Assembly: GCA_014650415.1 (NCBI GenBank)
Contig: BMUX01000008.1
Location: forward strand, 188,784 to 252,783
DNA: 64,000 bases
DNA from: Streptomyces spiroverticillatus
GTDB lineage: Bacteria; Actinomycetota; Actinomycetes; Streptomycetales; Streptomycetaceae
Direction of reading: 5' to 3'
The position numbers were made by a program, and so were the translations under genes. Numbering within the stretch: position 1 is the stretch's first letter; each line of letters opens with the position of its first letter. Under the pieces are notes generated by a model. The model was not told the DNA's origin and did no database searches. It saw only the letters and a program-made list of their open reading frames with translations. Below are positions 1 through 8,140 of this stretch, piece after piece.

Positions 1-615
1 GCCCGAACCGTCCGTGACGGGCAGCGAGGCCGCGCCCGGCCAGGCCAGCACGACCGACTTCGTCTCGTCCGGCGGGGTCACCACCAGGCCGGTGATGCGC
101 ACGCCCGTGCCGCCGGTGTCGTTGGTGGGGTAGTGGATGCCGAAGTACGTCGACTCGCCGCTCTTGAGCGTGCCCGGGACGACCGGCTCGCCGGTGCGCT
201 TGGCGGACAGCGTGCCCTCCTTCGTCTTCAGGTCCACACCCGCGAACCCGGAGATCGCGCAGGCGCTGCCGCCGGTGTTCTTCAGCTCCACGGCGACCGT
301 CTTGTCCTCGTCGCCGCCGACGGTGGCGTCCGTTGCGGTGATCTTCAGCCCGTCGGTGCGGCACTTGGCGACCTTGCCGCCGGTGTCGGAGCCGCCGCCG
401 GTGGTGCTCTTGCCCGCCGAACCACCGGATCCCTGGTCCGGGGTGGCGTCGCCCGAGCCCGCGCCGCCCGTCGCGCCTTCCCCGCCCGACGACGAGGCGT
501 TCGTCGGCGCCGAGGCCGGGCCGCCCTGTGCCGCGCCGTCGTCGTTCTGGCAGGCGGTGAGCGAGAGACCGGCGGCGACCGCGAGGGCGGCGAAGGTGAG
601 CTTGCGAACGCGCAT
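1..615 (-). CDS. DUF4232-type secreted lipoprotein, C-terminus off the left edge
   Basis: The protein starts at an ATG preceded by GAGGAAG. It opens with a short lipoprotein signal peptide (MRVRKLTFAALAVAAG) ending in a lipobox, LTAC, so Cys is the expected lipidated residue about 21 residues in. A low-complexity Gly/Ser/Thr linker follows, then a beta-rich domain (CRTDGLKITATDATVG and KNTGGSACAISGFAGVDL) that I recognise as resembling DUF4232, a family common in Streptomyces lipoproteins. The frame stays open to base 1 with no stop, so the C-terminus lies outside the window. It is divergent from the Ser/Thr kinase at 1016 and could be an envelope protein related to that sensor, but this is only positional inference. 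Function is unknown. Confidence 0.8.
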   Translation of the reverse strand, partial: MRVRKLTFAALAVAAGLSLTACQNDDGAAQGGPASAPTNASSSGGEGATGGAGSGDATPDQGSGGSAGKSTTGGGSDTGGKVAKCRTDGLKITATDATVGGDEDKTVAVELKNTGGSACAISGFAGVDLKTKEGTLSAKRTGEPVVPGTLKSGESTYFGIHYPTNDTGGTGVRITGLVVTPPDETKSVVLAWPGAASLPVTDGSG

Positions 616-1015
616 GATTTCTTCCTCAGCATCGGTGGACAGTGCCTGCTGCCCGGTACGGACGGCGTTGCTGATCACAAGGAGCCGCCCGGCCTGCTGA
701 ATCGTTCCGCCCAACCCTTCCCTCATACACGGCTGTTACATGCCCGGGGGTGCCGGGACAGACCCGTGACACGAAGGATCTTGACCACAAGCGGTGGCCA
801 GGACTCCGCCTCCGCCCCGAGGAGAAAGCGTGGACGGTACGGGAAGGTTCCTTGGGCCACGTGCACACGCACGCCATGATCGGAACCCGCCTTGCCCCGC
901 TCCACCGCCCGGCGGTTAGTTTGTGGGGCAAGCACGGCAAGAACAGAGAACAGAGAACAGAGAACAGTGGGGCAGGAACGACACCAGGTGCCCACGAGAC
1001 GAGAGGTCGGCCACA
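616..1015. other. 400-bp divergent intergenic region
   Basis: The space between the divergent lipoprotein and kinase genes contains no convincing ORF with a ribosome binding site. It holds a four-unit 7-bp tandem repeat (941-968, listed separately) about 50 bp before the kinase start. No clear paired -35/-10 promoter could be assigned. Confidence 0.5.
941..968. repeat. Four tandem 7-bp units (GAACAGA)
   Basis: Units lie at 941-947, 948-954, 955-961 and 962-968. The first three are identical and the last ends in T. They sit just upstream of the kinase start, in the 5' leader or promoter region. Purine-rich repeats of this kind could vary in copy number between strains. Confidence 0.85.
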
Positions 1016-3199
1016 GTGACGCTGCGCGGAGGTGACCCTGCCGAGATCGGTGGCTACCGGCTGGAGGCACGCCTCGGCTCCGGCGGCATGGGCACGGTCT
1101 TCCTCGGGCGTACGGACTCGGGCCGCCCCGTCGCGATCAAGCTGATCCACCAGCAGTTCGCGGCCGACGAGGAGTTCCGTATCCGCTTCCGGCAGGAAGT
1201 GGCGGCGGCCCGCCGGGTGAGCGGCGCGTTCACCGCAGCCGTCGTGGACGCTGCCCCCGAGGCCGAGCAGCCGTGGATGGCGACGACGTACATCGAGGGC
1301 CAGACCCTCGCCCAGCGCATCACCGACCAAGGACCCGTCTCCGGACCGGAGCTGCGCACGCTCGCCATCGGCCTGACCGAGGCCCTGCGCGACATCCACC
1401 GCGCCGGCGTCGTCCACCGCGACCTCAAGCCCTCCAACGTCGTCCTCTCCCCGGAGGGCCCGCGCGTCATCGACTTCGGCATCTCGCGCGCCGCCGACCA
1501 GCAGACACTCACCATGACCGGGCGTGTCATCGGCACCCCGCCGTTCATGTCGCCGGAGCAGTTGCAGGCCCCGCGCGGGGTCGGCCCGCGGTCGGACGTG
1601 TTCTCGTTGGGCACGCTGCTGGTGTACGCGGCCACCGGGCAGGGTCCCTTCGACGCCGACAGCCCGTACATGACCGCCTACCAAGTCGTGCACGAGGAAC
1701 CCGCCCTCGACTCCGTCCCCGCACTGCTGCGCGCCGTCGTCGAACCCTGCCTGGCCAAGGAGCCCGAGGGCCGCCCCACCGCCGACGAACTCCTCGTACG
1801 GCTGCGCGACCTGCCCGGCGACCTCGGCGGGGCCGCCCCGACGGCGAGCAGCGCACGCACCCGCGACACGGACACCCAGCACCATCCGACGGCCCCCGCT
1901 TCCGAAAGGCCGGGCCGCAGCCGCCTGCGCCGACGGTGGCGGCCCGTGCTCGCGGCCGCCGTCGCCGTGGCGGCAATCGGCGGCGGCATCGCCGCGGTGA
2001 CCTCCGACGGCCTCGGCAGCAAGACCGACCCCACCGACGACGGCCGCAGCCACAGCGTCGCCGCCCCCGCCGCCCCGCTCCCCAAGGGCTTCGCCCCCTG
2101 GAAGACCACCGTGCTCGGCGGCCGCAAGGACATCCCGGACGAGTTGCGTTGCGTCGCCCGGGGCGACGCCCTGTTCTGCGGCGGCGGCGGAGTCCTGGCG
2201 ACCCGCATCAAGGTCTCCGACGGCAGCCGCGTATGGACGCGCACCAGCCCCGGCATCCCCGTCCAGGGCATGCACATGGTCGGCGCCACCGACGACACGG
2301 TCCTCGGGTACCGCATCACCGACCGGCACCCCCAGGGTGAAGTCGTGGCTGTCGACGCCGACAAGGGCCGCGAACTGTGGGCGGCACCCTCCGGCGCCCA
2401 GTCCACGGCCGTCACCGGCAGGACGCAGGACGCCGTGCTGATGGGCTCCTCCGTGATCATGATCGACGGCTCCAACTCCCGCTTCGAGGCCCGTGACGCG
2501 CACAGCGGCAAGGTCGCCTGGCGGACCCCGTTCCCCGCGCACACCCAGTGCGCGCCGGTCCCGGTCGGCTCCCGCCTGTACGCGATGTGCGCGCCCTCGG
2601 CGGAGATCGGCGACTCCGAGGTACGTCATCCCACCCTGCGCCCGCTCGACCGCTCCTCCGGCACCCCGGGCCGCCCGGTCGCCGTCAAGGGCCCGGCCGT
2701 ACCCATGGGCGTGGCCGCCGGCCGGCTCGTCCTGCTCCAGGTCCACATGCAGGGCCCGGCCTCGGCGGGCTACGAGGGTGTGGCCCGCTTCGACCCGGCG
2801 ACGCGCCAGGTGACGTACAGCCGCCTGCCGAAGCCCGTCGAGGGCACGCCCGGGATGGCCGACGGCACGGTGTACGTCAGCGGGCAGACCGGCCGCGTCA
2901 CGGCGCTCGACCCCCTGACGGGCCGCCAGAAGTGGACCCGCCAGACCAGCGTCGAGGGAGCCTCAGGACCCGTTGCCGGGCCCGGCGCGCTCTACTTCAG
3001 CTCCGCCACAGGCCGCGTCGTCGCCCTCTCCCCGCGCGACGGCACCCCCCTGTGGACCACCGACCCGCAGGCCGACGGCCTCACCGGTGAGTGGGGCGCG
3101 AGCCCCCGGGCGGTCGTCGCGGGGCGTGCCCTGGTCGTGGCCGCCGACAAGAACACCCTCTTCGCCTTCGACACCCGCAAGCCGCCCCGCTCGGGCTGA
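1016..3199 (+). CDS. Membrane Ser/Thr protein kinase with extracellular PQQ-like beta-propeller
   Basis: This is a Hanks-type (PknB-like) kinase. It has the glycine loop LGSGGMGTVFLG near residue 20, a VAIK lysine near 42, the catalytic HRDLKPSN near 134-140, DFG near 153 and MSPEQL in the activation segment. A Pro/Ser/Arg-rich juxtamembrane stretch leads to one membrane helix (VLAAAVAVAAIGGGIAAV, around residue 310). The extracytoplasmic C-terminal half contains repeated W-rich blades such as DGSRVWTRT, KGRELWAAP and RQKWTRQT, as in PQQ/WD40-type propellers. The GTG at 1016 has GAGAGG 9 bp upstream; the frame is open further upstream but without a better start. The protein (727 aa) probably senses an envelope ligand through the propeller and phosphorylates cytoplasmic targets. 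It converges with the acyltransferase gene, with a 10-bp gap. Confidence 0.93.
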   Translation: MTLRGGDPAEIGGYRLEARLGSGGMGTVFLGRTDSGRPVAIKLIHQQFAADEEFRIRFRQEVAAARRVSGAFTAAVVDAAPEAEQPWMATTYIEGQTLAQRITDQGPVSGPELRTLAIGLTEALRDIHRAGVVHRDLKPSNVVLSPEGPRVIDFGISRAADQQTLTMTGRVIGTPPFMSPEQLQAPRGVGPRSDVFSLGTLLVYAATGQGPFDADSPYMTAYQVVHEEPALDSVPALLRAVVEPCLAKEPEGRPTADELLVRLRDLPGDLGGAAPTASSARTRDTDTQHHPTAPASERPGRSRLRRRWRPVLAAAVAVAAIGGGIAAVTSDGLGSKTDPTDDGRSHSVAAPAAPLPKGFAPWKTTVLGGRKDIPDELRCVARGDALFCGGGGVLATRIKVSDGSRVWTRTSPGIPVQGMHMVGATDDTVLGYRITDRHPQGEVVAVDADKGRELWAAPSGAQSTAVTGRTQDAVLMGSSVIMIDGSNSRFEARDAHSGKVAWRTPFPAHTQCAPVPVGSRLYAMCAPSAEIGDSEVRHPTLRPLDRSSGTPGRPVAVKGPAVPMGVAAGRLVLLQVHMQGPASAGYEGVARFDPATRQVTYSRLPKPVEGTPGMADGTVYVSGQTGRVTALDPLTGRQKWTRQTSVEGASGPVAGPGALYFSSATGRVVALSPRDGTPLWTTDPQADGLTGEWGASPRAVVAGRALVVAADKNTLFAFDTRKPPRSG

Positions 3200-3209
3200 C
3201 CCCGGAACG

Positions 3210-3875
3210 TCACGCCGCGAGCGTCACCGGCAGCCCGTCGATGCGCGCCGCCGCCGTGCGCCAGGCCGCCGTCACCGCCGCGTGGGCGTGCGCGGTACGG
3301 GCCGCCAGGTCGCCGGTCGGGCGGATCGGCGTACCGACGTGGACGTGCAGCCGGGGCCGCCGCAGCGGAGCCGTCGCCAGCCCCGCGAGCTGCTTGGCCA
3401 CGCTGCCGGAGGTGATCCGCCGGGCCCCCGCCTGCCCGAGCGGCACCACGGGCGCCCCGGTGCGCTCCGCGAGGCGGGCCAGCCCGCTGCGGAAGGCCTC
3501 CGGCGCGGCCTCGCCCGCGTCCGTACGGTCCGGGATGCCGCCCTCCCCGTAGATCAGCACCACCCGGCCCTCGGCGAGCGCGTCGGCCGCGAGGTCCAGC
3601 GAGTCCGCCGCCCGGCGTGAACGCCGGTGCACGGGAATGTGCCCGCCCTCCTCCAGCACCCGGCCCAGCACCGGCACCCGCCACAGCCCGGCCGCCGCCA
3701 TCACCGTGGGCCGCACCCCCAGTCCGTGCAGGGCGGCCAGGACGAGCGCCGGGTCGGCCAGTGAGGTGTGGTTGGCGGCCACGATGCTCCCCGGCGCCAC
3801 CTCGGCCCCCGGGTCGGCGCTGACGGACAACCGCCCGGCACAGGGCACCAGAACACCGGCAAGACGGCTGAGCAT
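3210..3875 (-). CDS. PlsC-like 1-acyl-glycerol-3-phosphate acyltransferase family protein
   Basis: The protein (221 aa) has the acyltransferase H(X)4D motif as ANHTSLAD near residue 34 and a block-3-like IYGEGGIPDR where PlsC enzymes usually carry FPEGTRS. The hydrophobic N-terminal stretch and length fit a lysophospholipid acyltransferase acting at the inner face of the membrane. The ATG at 3875 is preceded by GGAGG with 7-bp spacing; a GTG directly before it is possible but too close. Substrate is not predictable from sequence: phosphatidic acid synthesis or modification of a lipid-linked metabolite are both possible. The deviating block 3 suggests a side-branch paralogue rather than the housekeeping PlsC. 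Confidence 0.85.
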   Translation of the reverse strand: MLSRLAGVLVPCAGRLSVSADPGAEVAPGSIVAANHTSLADPALVLAALHGLGVRPTVMAAAGLWRVPVLGRVLEEGGHIPVHRRSRRAADSLDLAADALAEGRVVLIYGEGGIPDRTDAGEAAPEAFRSGLARLAERTGAPVVPLGQAGARRITSGSVAKQLAGLATAPLRRPRLHVHVGTPIRPTGDLAARTAHAHAAVTAAWRTAAARIDGLPVTLAA

Positions 3876-4123
3876 CACGAAACCTCCAGGTCGGCGGGGC
3901 GGGACGATGCCCTCATCCTGATCGTCCTGGCAGGTCCGGACGTGAGTACCCGTACTCAACTTCCCCTGTGCGCAAGGACCTGCGTAAGGACCCCCGGTAC
4001 CCGTCCTCACCGGCCGGTGGGCTAGAAAGACCAGTCGGCACGCACACGGGCCCGGACGCCGCCGCACCGGCTCCCGGGCCCCGGCGCGCCCGCCGTGAAC
4101 CACACCCGGAGGTCCGTCCGCCC

Positions 4124-5140
4124 ATGCCCACCGCCCAACTCCCCTGGCTCCTGCTCGCCGTCCTCTCCGGAGCCCTGATCTCCCTCCAGGCCCGTATCAC
4201 CGGGGGCCTCGCCGCAGGGCTCGGCGGGGACGGGTTCGCCGCCGCCGCGCTCTCCTTCGGCTCCGGGCTCCTCGTCCTGGCCCTCGGGCTCCTCGCGGTG
4301 CGCACGGCCCGGCGCGGGGTCGGCCTGGTCGTCGCCGACGTCCGGGCCCGGCGGCTGCGGTGGTGGCAGGTGCTCGGCGGGTTCGGCGGGGCGGCGTTCG
4401 TGCTCACCCAGGGGCTGACCGTCGGGGTGCTCGGGGTGGCGCTGTTCAGCGTGGCCATCGTTGCCGGGCAGGTCGCGGGCGGGCTGCTCTTCGACCGCAT
4501 GGGCCTCGGCCCGGCCGGACCGCAGCGGCCCACCCGCCGCCGGGTGGTCGGCGCGCTGCTCGTGCTGGCGGCCGTCGTCCTGTCGGTGGCCGACAAGCTG
4601 GGCGGCGACCTTCCCTACGCGGCGCTCGCGCTGCCGCTGGTGGCCGGGGTGTGCGTGAGCTGGCAGCAGGCGGTCAACGGGCATGTGCGCAACGCCTCCG
4701 GGTCCGCGTACACGGGCACGTTCTTCAACTTCGTCGCCGGTACGGGCGCGCTCGTCGTCGTCTTCCTGGTGCACGCCGCCCTGACCGGCCTCCCGGACCG
4801 GCTGCCGACCGAGCCGTACCTCTACCTCGGCGGACTGGTCGGCATCTCGTTCATCTCCATCGCCGTCGCCACCGTGCAGAAGCTGGGCGTCCTGCTGCTC
4901 GGGCTGTGCACGATCACCGGCCAGCTGGCCGGTTCCCTCGCGCTCGACCTGCTGCTGCCGCACGGAGGCACCGAAGTCACCGCGGCCACCGTCGCGGGCA
5001 TCGCCCTGGCGCTGGTCGCCGTCACGGTCGCCGCGCTCTCCGGCAGCAACCCCAGCAAGGTCGTCCGGCGCAGCGCGCCCGCACCGGCGGACGGGGCTAC
5101 GACAGCTTCCGGGCAGCCTCGACGCCGTCCACGAGGTTGA
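4124..5140 (+). CDS. DMT-superfamily membrane transporter (YdcZ/DUF606 type)
   Basis: The protein (338 aa) is almost entirely hydrophobic, with about ten membrane helices in two half-repeats. It begins MPTAQLPWLLLAVLSGALIS and has the ISLQARITGGL and SWQQAVNGHVRNASGSAYTG features that I associate with the YdcZ/DUF606 branch of drug/metabolite transporters. GGAGG lies 11 bp upstream of the ATG. It probably exports a small molecule; substrate unknown. Its last 44 bases overlap the end of the convergent STAS gene, so the two reading frames share sequence on opposite strands. Confidence 0.85.
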   Translation: MPTAQLPWLLLAVLSGALISLQARITGGLAAGLGGDGFAAAALSFGSGLLVLALGLLAVRTARRGVGLVVADVRARRLRWWQVLGGFGGAAFVLTQGLTVGVLGVALFSVAIVAGQVAGGLLFDRMGLGPAGPQRPTRRRVVGALLVLAAVVLSVADKLGGDLPYAALALPLVAGVCVSWQQAVNGHVRNASGSAYTGTFFNFVAGTGALVVVFLVHAALTGLPDRLPTEPYLYLGGLVGISFISIAVATVQKLGVLLLGLCTITGQLAGSLALDLLLPHGGTEVTAATVAGIALALVAVTVAALSGSNPSKVVRRSAPAPADGATTASGQPRRRPRG

Positions 5141-5510
5141 GGTAGACGTCGGCCCGCGAGATCTCGAACAGGCGCAGCACCGCGTGCGAGAACGGGCCGG
5201 CGATCGCCAGCCTGCCGCCGCGCCTCTCCAGCGTCCGGTGCGCCGTCAGCAGAGCGTGCAGCACGGAGGAGTCGGCGAAGGTCACCGTCGCCAGATCGAC
5301 GATCACCAGCGGGTCGTCGCCCGCCGTGGCCCGCTGCAGCCGTTCGCCGAAGTCCTCGGAGTTGTCCCAGTCCAGGTCGCCCGTGGCGACGACCACGGGT
5401 GTGTCCAGGGGTGTGTCCGTGGGTGTGTCCGTGGGTGTGTCCGTCCCCGACGTGCCGCGGTCCGTCCCGTGCGCGGCATGCTCGTCGTTCGGGGAAGTGC
5501 TCTGCTCCAT
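5097..5510 (-). CDS. STAS-domain anti-sigma factor antagonist
   Basis: The 137-aa protein carries a STAS fold from about residue 40: VVVATGDLDWDNSEDF, then VIVDLATVTFADSSVLHAL, which contains the conserved Ser (ADSS) that HATPase anti-sigma kinases phosphorylate. It therefore probably acts in partner switching that controls a SigB/SigF-type factor. The start chosen (MEQSTSPNDEH) has no good ribosome binding site, so the N-terminus is uncertain; a longer version back to GTG 5729 would absorb what looks like a dead HATPase fragment and is unlikely. A linker of repeated TDTP units is encoded by four 12-bp tandem repeats. Its 3' end overlaps the convergent transporter gene by 44 bp. Confidence 0.85.
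   Translation of the reverse strand: MEQSTSPNDEHAAHGTDRGTSGTDTPTDTPTDTPLDTPVVVATGDLDWDNSEDFGERLQRATAGDDPLVIVDLATVTFADSSVLHALLTAHRTLERRGGRLAIAGPFSHAVLRLFEISRADVYLNLVDGVEAARKLS
5397..5444. repeat. Four tandem 12-bp units inside the STAS gene
   Basis: Units GGGTGTGTCC(AG/GT) at 5397-5408, 5409-5420, 5421-5432 and 5433-5444 encode, on the minus strand, a TDTP/LDTP repeat linker before the STAS fold. Because the unit is a multiple of three, copy-number change would alter linker length without breaking the frame. Confidence 0.85.
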
Positions 5511-5675
5511 GCAGAGAGAATACGGCCCCCGTCCGCCGCCTCCGCGTGACCTCCGAAGCCGGACCGGCGCGCCCGGGACAACCGAACACCCCTGCGCAGG
5601 ATGAGGATTCGGCGTCCAGATACACCCGATCGTGCGATCATCCCATCCTGTTTTACGGGTACCGGTGCATGGGAA

Positions 5676-5750
5676 GCTGGTCCTCCGGCCGCCGTGGTGC
5701 AGGGAGTTGACCACCAGTTCCGCCACCACGAGCAGGATGCCGTCCCACCC
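5676..5750 (-). pseudogene. Relic of a HATPase (RsbW-like) N-box
   Basis: On the minus strand this stretch translates to GWDGILLVVAELVVNSLHHG, followed by GRRTS. It matches the N-box of GHKL-type anti-sigma kinases (compare ACSELVSNAHRHGGG in the intact gene at 6230-6664). The downstream G1 and G2 boxes are absent; after about 25 codons the frame becomes featureless and runs into the STAS gene. I read it as the remnant of an rsbW-like gene that once preceded the STAS gene on the same strand. Chance similarity is possible given the short length. Confidence 0.5.
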
Positions 5751-5773
5751 GGAGAGGGATCGCGCGGACGACT

Positions 5774-6193
5774 GTGCGCATGCTGATGAATGTACGAGAA
5801 GGAATGAGCGACCCGATGCCGGGTGACGGCGACCACAGCTACTCCCTGAGCATCACCATGGGCGCGGGCCGCTGCACCATACGTCTGACGGGCAGCGTCG
5901 ACTGGCAGTCCGCGCCCACGCTCCAACTCGCGCTCATCCAGGCGGCCCTCGGTGTGAGCGGATCCGTCCGCGTCGACCTGAGCGGTCTGGAGTTCGCCGA
6001 CTCCTCGTTCCTGCACCTGCTGCTCGACATGCAGCGGCACTGCCGGGCGCGCGGCACCCGGATGAGGATCGGCAGCCGCCTGCAACCCGTGGTGAAACGC
6101 CTTTTCGACCTCACCGGGGCCCGCTGCTACTTCGAGTTCGTCGACCAGGCCCTGCCGCCCCGGACAGCGGTGACGGACTCGCGGGCCGACTGA
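5774..6193 (+). CDS. Second STAS-domain anti-sigma factor antagonist
   Basis: The protein (up to 139 aa) has a complete STAS fold: CTIRLTGSVDWQSAPTLQ, then VRVDLSGLEFADSSFLHLLL with the phosphorylatable Ser in ADSS, and a C-terminal VVKRLFDLTGARCYFEFVD helix. Start choice is uncertain. GTG 5774 (used here) and ATG 5780 follow GGAGAGG, while ATG 5804 and ATG 5816 follow AGAAGGA at 1 and 12 bp. It is divergent from the STAS gene at 5097-5510 and convergent with the HATPase gene at 6230, which is the obvious partner kinase. Confidence 0.87.
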   Translation: MRMLMNVREGMSDPMPGDGDHSYSLSITMGAGRCTIRLTGSVDWQSAPTLQLALIQAALGVSGSVRVDLSGLEFADSSFLHLLLDMQRHCRARGTRMRIGSRLQPVVKRLFDLTGARCYFEFVDQALPPRTAVTDSRAD

Positions 6194-6229
6194 GCGGCCG
6201 TACGGTCGACGGTCCTGCCGCCACCCCGG

Positions 6230-6664
6230 TCAGCTCAGCGGCAGCCGTACGGTCACGGTCTTGCCGGACCCTCCGGCGTGCATCCGCACCTCGGTGTCCG
6301 AGGCGACCGTCTGCACCAGCGCCCAGCCGAAGCCCCCCGGGTCCGTCCGCGCCCCGGTGTGCGCGACCGGCGGCAGGGAGCTGCGGTCGTCGGCCTCCAC
6401 CAGCAGATGCCCGGCCTCGATGCGGGCCGCGAACCGGGTGAGCCCCCCGCCGTGCCGGTGCGCGTTGCTGACCAGCTCGGAGCAGGCCAGCAGCGCGTCC
6501 TGCAACCGCGTCGGGAAGGACGCCCCGACCGGACCCGGCGCATGCCCGGCGGCCCAGGCCGTCATCAACTTCCGTACCTGTTCGCGCGCCTGCGCCGCCC
6601 GCAGATCCCGCGCGGACTCAAGGTGCATGACGACGGCAAGGCCATCGTCGTGTGCGTCGGACAT
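6230..6664 (-). CDS. HATPase-domain anti-sigma factor / switch kinase (RsbW-like)
   Basis: This 144-aa single-domain GHKL ATPase has an N-box (ACSELVSNAHRHGGG), a G1-like VEADDRSS, and GGFGWALVQTVASD as the G2 region, followed by the typical terminal strand KTVTVRLPLS. No kinase phospho-acceptor or sensor domain is present, which fits the RsbW/SpoIIAB type that binds a sigma factor and phosphorylates STAS partners. GGAAGGA lies 8 bp before the ATG. It converges with a STAS gene 37 bp away, so the three genes at 5.1-6.7 kb form a plausible partner-switching module. No sigma factor gene is adjacent. Confidence 0.88.
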   Translation of the reverse strand: MSDAHDDGLAVVMHLESARDLRAAQAREQVRKLMTAWAAGHAPGPVGASFPTRLQDALLACSELVSNAHRHGGGLTRFAARIEAGHLLVEADDRSSLPPVAHTGARTDPGGFGWALVQTVASDTEVRMHAGGSGKTVTVRLPLS

Positions 6665-6976
6665 CCCGACGGTCCTTCCCCACATCACTCACAGCCACTG
6701 GCATTCCCGACGGCCCGCGCGGTCCCTTCCGCGCGCACGGGGTCCTCGACGTCCCCTGCATGGTCTCAGAGTCCGCCTCCCGATGGGCAACGGGCTGCCG
6801 GCCGGGGGCCGTCGGCCGCCGGCGCACCGGGTGCGCCCTTGGCCGTACGGACAAAAGCGGTGCGGAAACTTTGGGCGGACGCCGCAAGCGCGCGGCCGGT
6901 CCCGCGGTCAGAATTCCTGCCAACCACACACCCCGACCATTCACCGGCGAAAGCCGGCAATTCGCAGGGAGGCCCC
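6665..6976. other. 312-bp intergenic region
   Basis: The space between the divergent HATPase gene and the severed serine hydrolase contains no ORF with a convincing start signal and no obvious dyad. It presumably holds promoters for both directions, but none could be assigned with confidence. Confidence 0.4.
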
Positions 6977-7084
6977 ATGCGCACCGGAACGAGCGCCCTC
7001 GTCGCGCTCACTTTCACCACCGCCCTGTTATCCGCACCCTCTTCGGCCGTCGCAACACCCCGGTGCGACACTCAACCGATGTAA
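6977..7084 (+). other. Signal-peptide segment cut off from the serine hydrolase by an in-frame TAA
   Basis: ATG 6977 has a strong AGGGAGG 4 bp upstream and encodes a clear Sec signal peptide (MRTGTSALVALTFTTALLSA, then PSSAVATP) and a short mature start (RCDTQPM) before TAA at 7082-7084. The reading frame is exactly that of the downstream hydrolase, so the two parts were very probably one gene. As it stands only a 35-residue peptide would be made from this start. Confidence 0.75.
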
Positions 7085-7129
7085 ACGGCACGAAAAGTCC
7101 TGGGTCCCCTGGGCGTCTCCGGAATCAGC

Positions 7130-8089
7130 ATGTCGGTGAAGAGCCCGCGCTGCGGAATCTGGAGCGGCGGCGTCGGCTACGCCGATCTGCGCACAGGACG
7201 CAAGGCCACCGGCAACGAGCACAGCCGGCTCGCCAGCAATACCAAGACCTGGGTGGCGACCGTCGTCCTCCAGCTCGTCGGCGAGGGAAAGCTCGAACTC
7301 GACGGCACCGTCGAGAAGTACCTCCCCGGACTGATCCGCACCGAGCACTACGACGGCCGCAGGATCACCGTCCGCCAGCTCCTCCAGCACACCAGCGGAC
7401 TGCCCGAATACCTGGAGTCCCCGTACTGGGAGGACTGGGAGAAGCGCCGCTGGGAGCACGTCGAGCCGCTGGAGACCGTCCGGCAGGCGCTGCCCCTGCC
7501 CCCGCCCGAGCAGGCCCCTTCCGGCTTCTTCTACTCCAACACCAACTACAACCTCGTCGGCCTGATCGTCACGAAGGTCACCGGCCGCAGCATCGGCGCG
7601 GAGATCGAACGGCGCTTCGTCAAGCCGCTCGGCCTGCACGGCACCCACTGGCCCGGCGACCGCACCGCGCTGCCGCAGCCCGATCTGCGCGGCTACGTCG
7701 ACCAGGACGGGAAACTCGTCGACAAGACCGAATGGAACACCTCGGGAGCCGGTGCCTCCGGCGCGCTGGTTTCCACCAGCGCCGACGTCACCGTCTTCTG
7801 GAGTGCCCTGCTTTCCGGGAAACTCCTCGCCCCGGCACAACTGGCCGAGATGAAGAAAACCGTCCCGGACGACGGCGGGGAATCGTACGGCCTGGGAATC
7901 GAGCGCTACGAGAATTCCTCCGGAACCGTCACCTGGGGCCATACCGGCCACATGGAAACCGGGCACAAGGTGAGGAACGCCGTCACGGAAGACGGCAAGC
8001 GCGCCGTGACCCTGCTGATCGGCTCGGAAAAGTTCGACGACGACAAGGTCAACGCGGCCATCGCGGAAATCCTCCACGACGTCCGCTGA
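7130..8089 (+). CDS. Class C beta-lactamase / D-Ala-D-Ala carboxypeptidase-family serine hydrolase, probably disrupted
   Basis: The catalytic domain is intact: SNTK at the SxxK position (ASNTKTWVATVVLQLVGEG), the YxN motif as YSNTNYNLVGLI, HTSGLPEYL and a late GHTGHMETG in the HTG position. Families with this architecture (alkaline D-peptidases, esterases, PBP4*-like) are secreted, but the exporting signal peptide lies in the same frame at 6977-7061 and is separated by a TAA at 7082-7084. The ATG at 7130 lacks a ribosome binding site and would give a cytoplasmic 319-aa product. The gene is therefore likely a recent pseudogene, a readthrough case, or affected by a sequencing error. Only about one codon is faulty; all catalytic motifs look unrelaxed. 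Confidence 0.7.
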   Translation: MSVKSPRCGIWSGGVGYADLRTGRKATGNEHSRLASNTKTWVATVVLQLVGEGKLELDGTVEKYLPGLIRTEHYDGRRITVRQLLQHTSGLPEYLESPYWEDWEKRRWEHVEPLETVRQALPLPPPEQAPSGFFYSNTNYNLVGLIVTKVTGRSIGAEIERRFVKPLGLHGTHWPGDRTALPQPDLRGYVDQDGKLVDKTEWNTSGAGASGALVSTSADVTVFWSALLSGKLLAPAQLAEMKKTVPDDGGESYGLGIERYENSSGTVTWGHTGHMETGHKVRNAVTEDGKRAVTLLIGSEKFDDDKVNAAIAEILHDVR

Positions 8090-8140
8090 AAGCCCCACGG
8101 CGTCCGCTGAGAGAATGTGCTTCCCACAGAGATCCGCGCC

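Noticed and set aside
5097..5729. A 210-aa STAS protein starting at GTG 5729 as a natural HATPase-STAS fusion
   Set aside because: Between the N-box-like start and the STAS fold lie about 90 codons without any HATPase G1 or G2 box, so a relic followed by a separate STAS gene is more likely.
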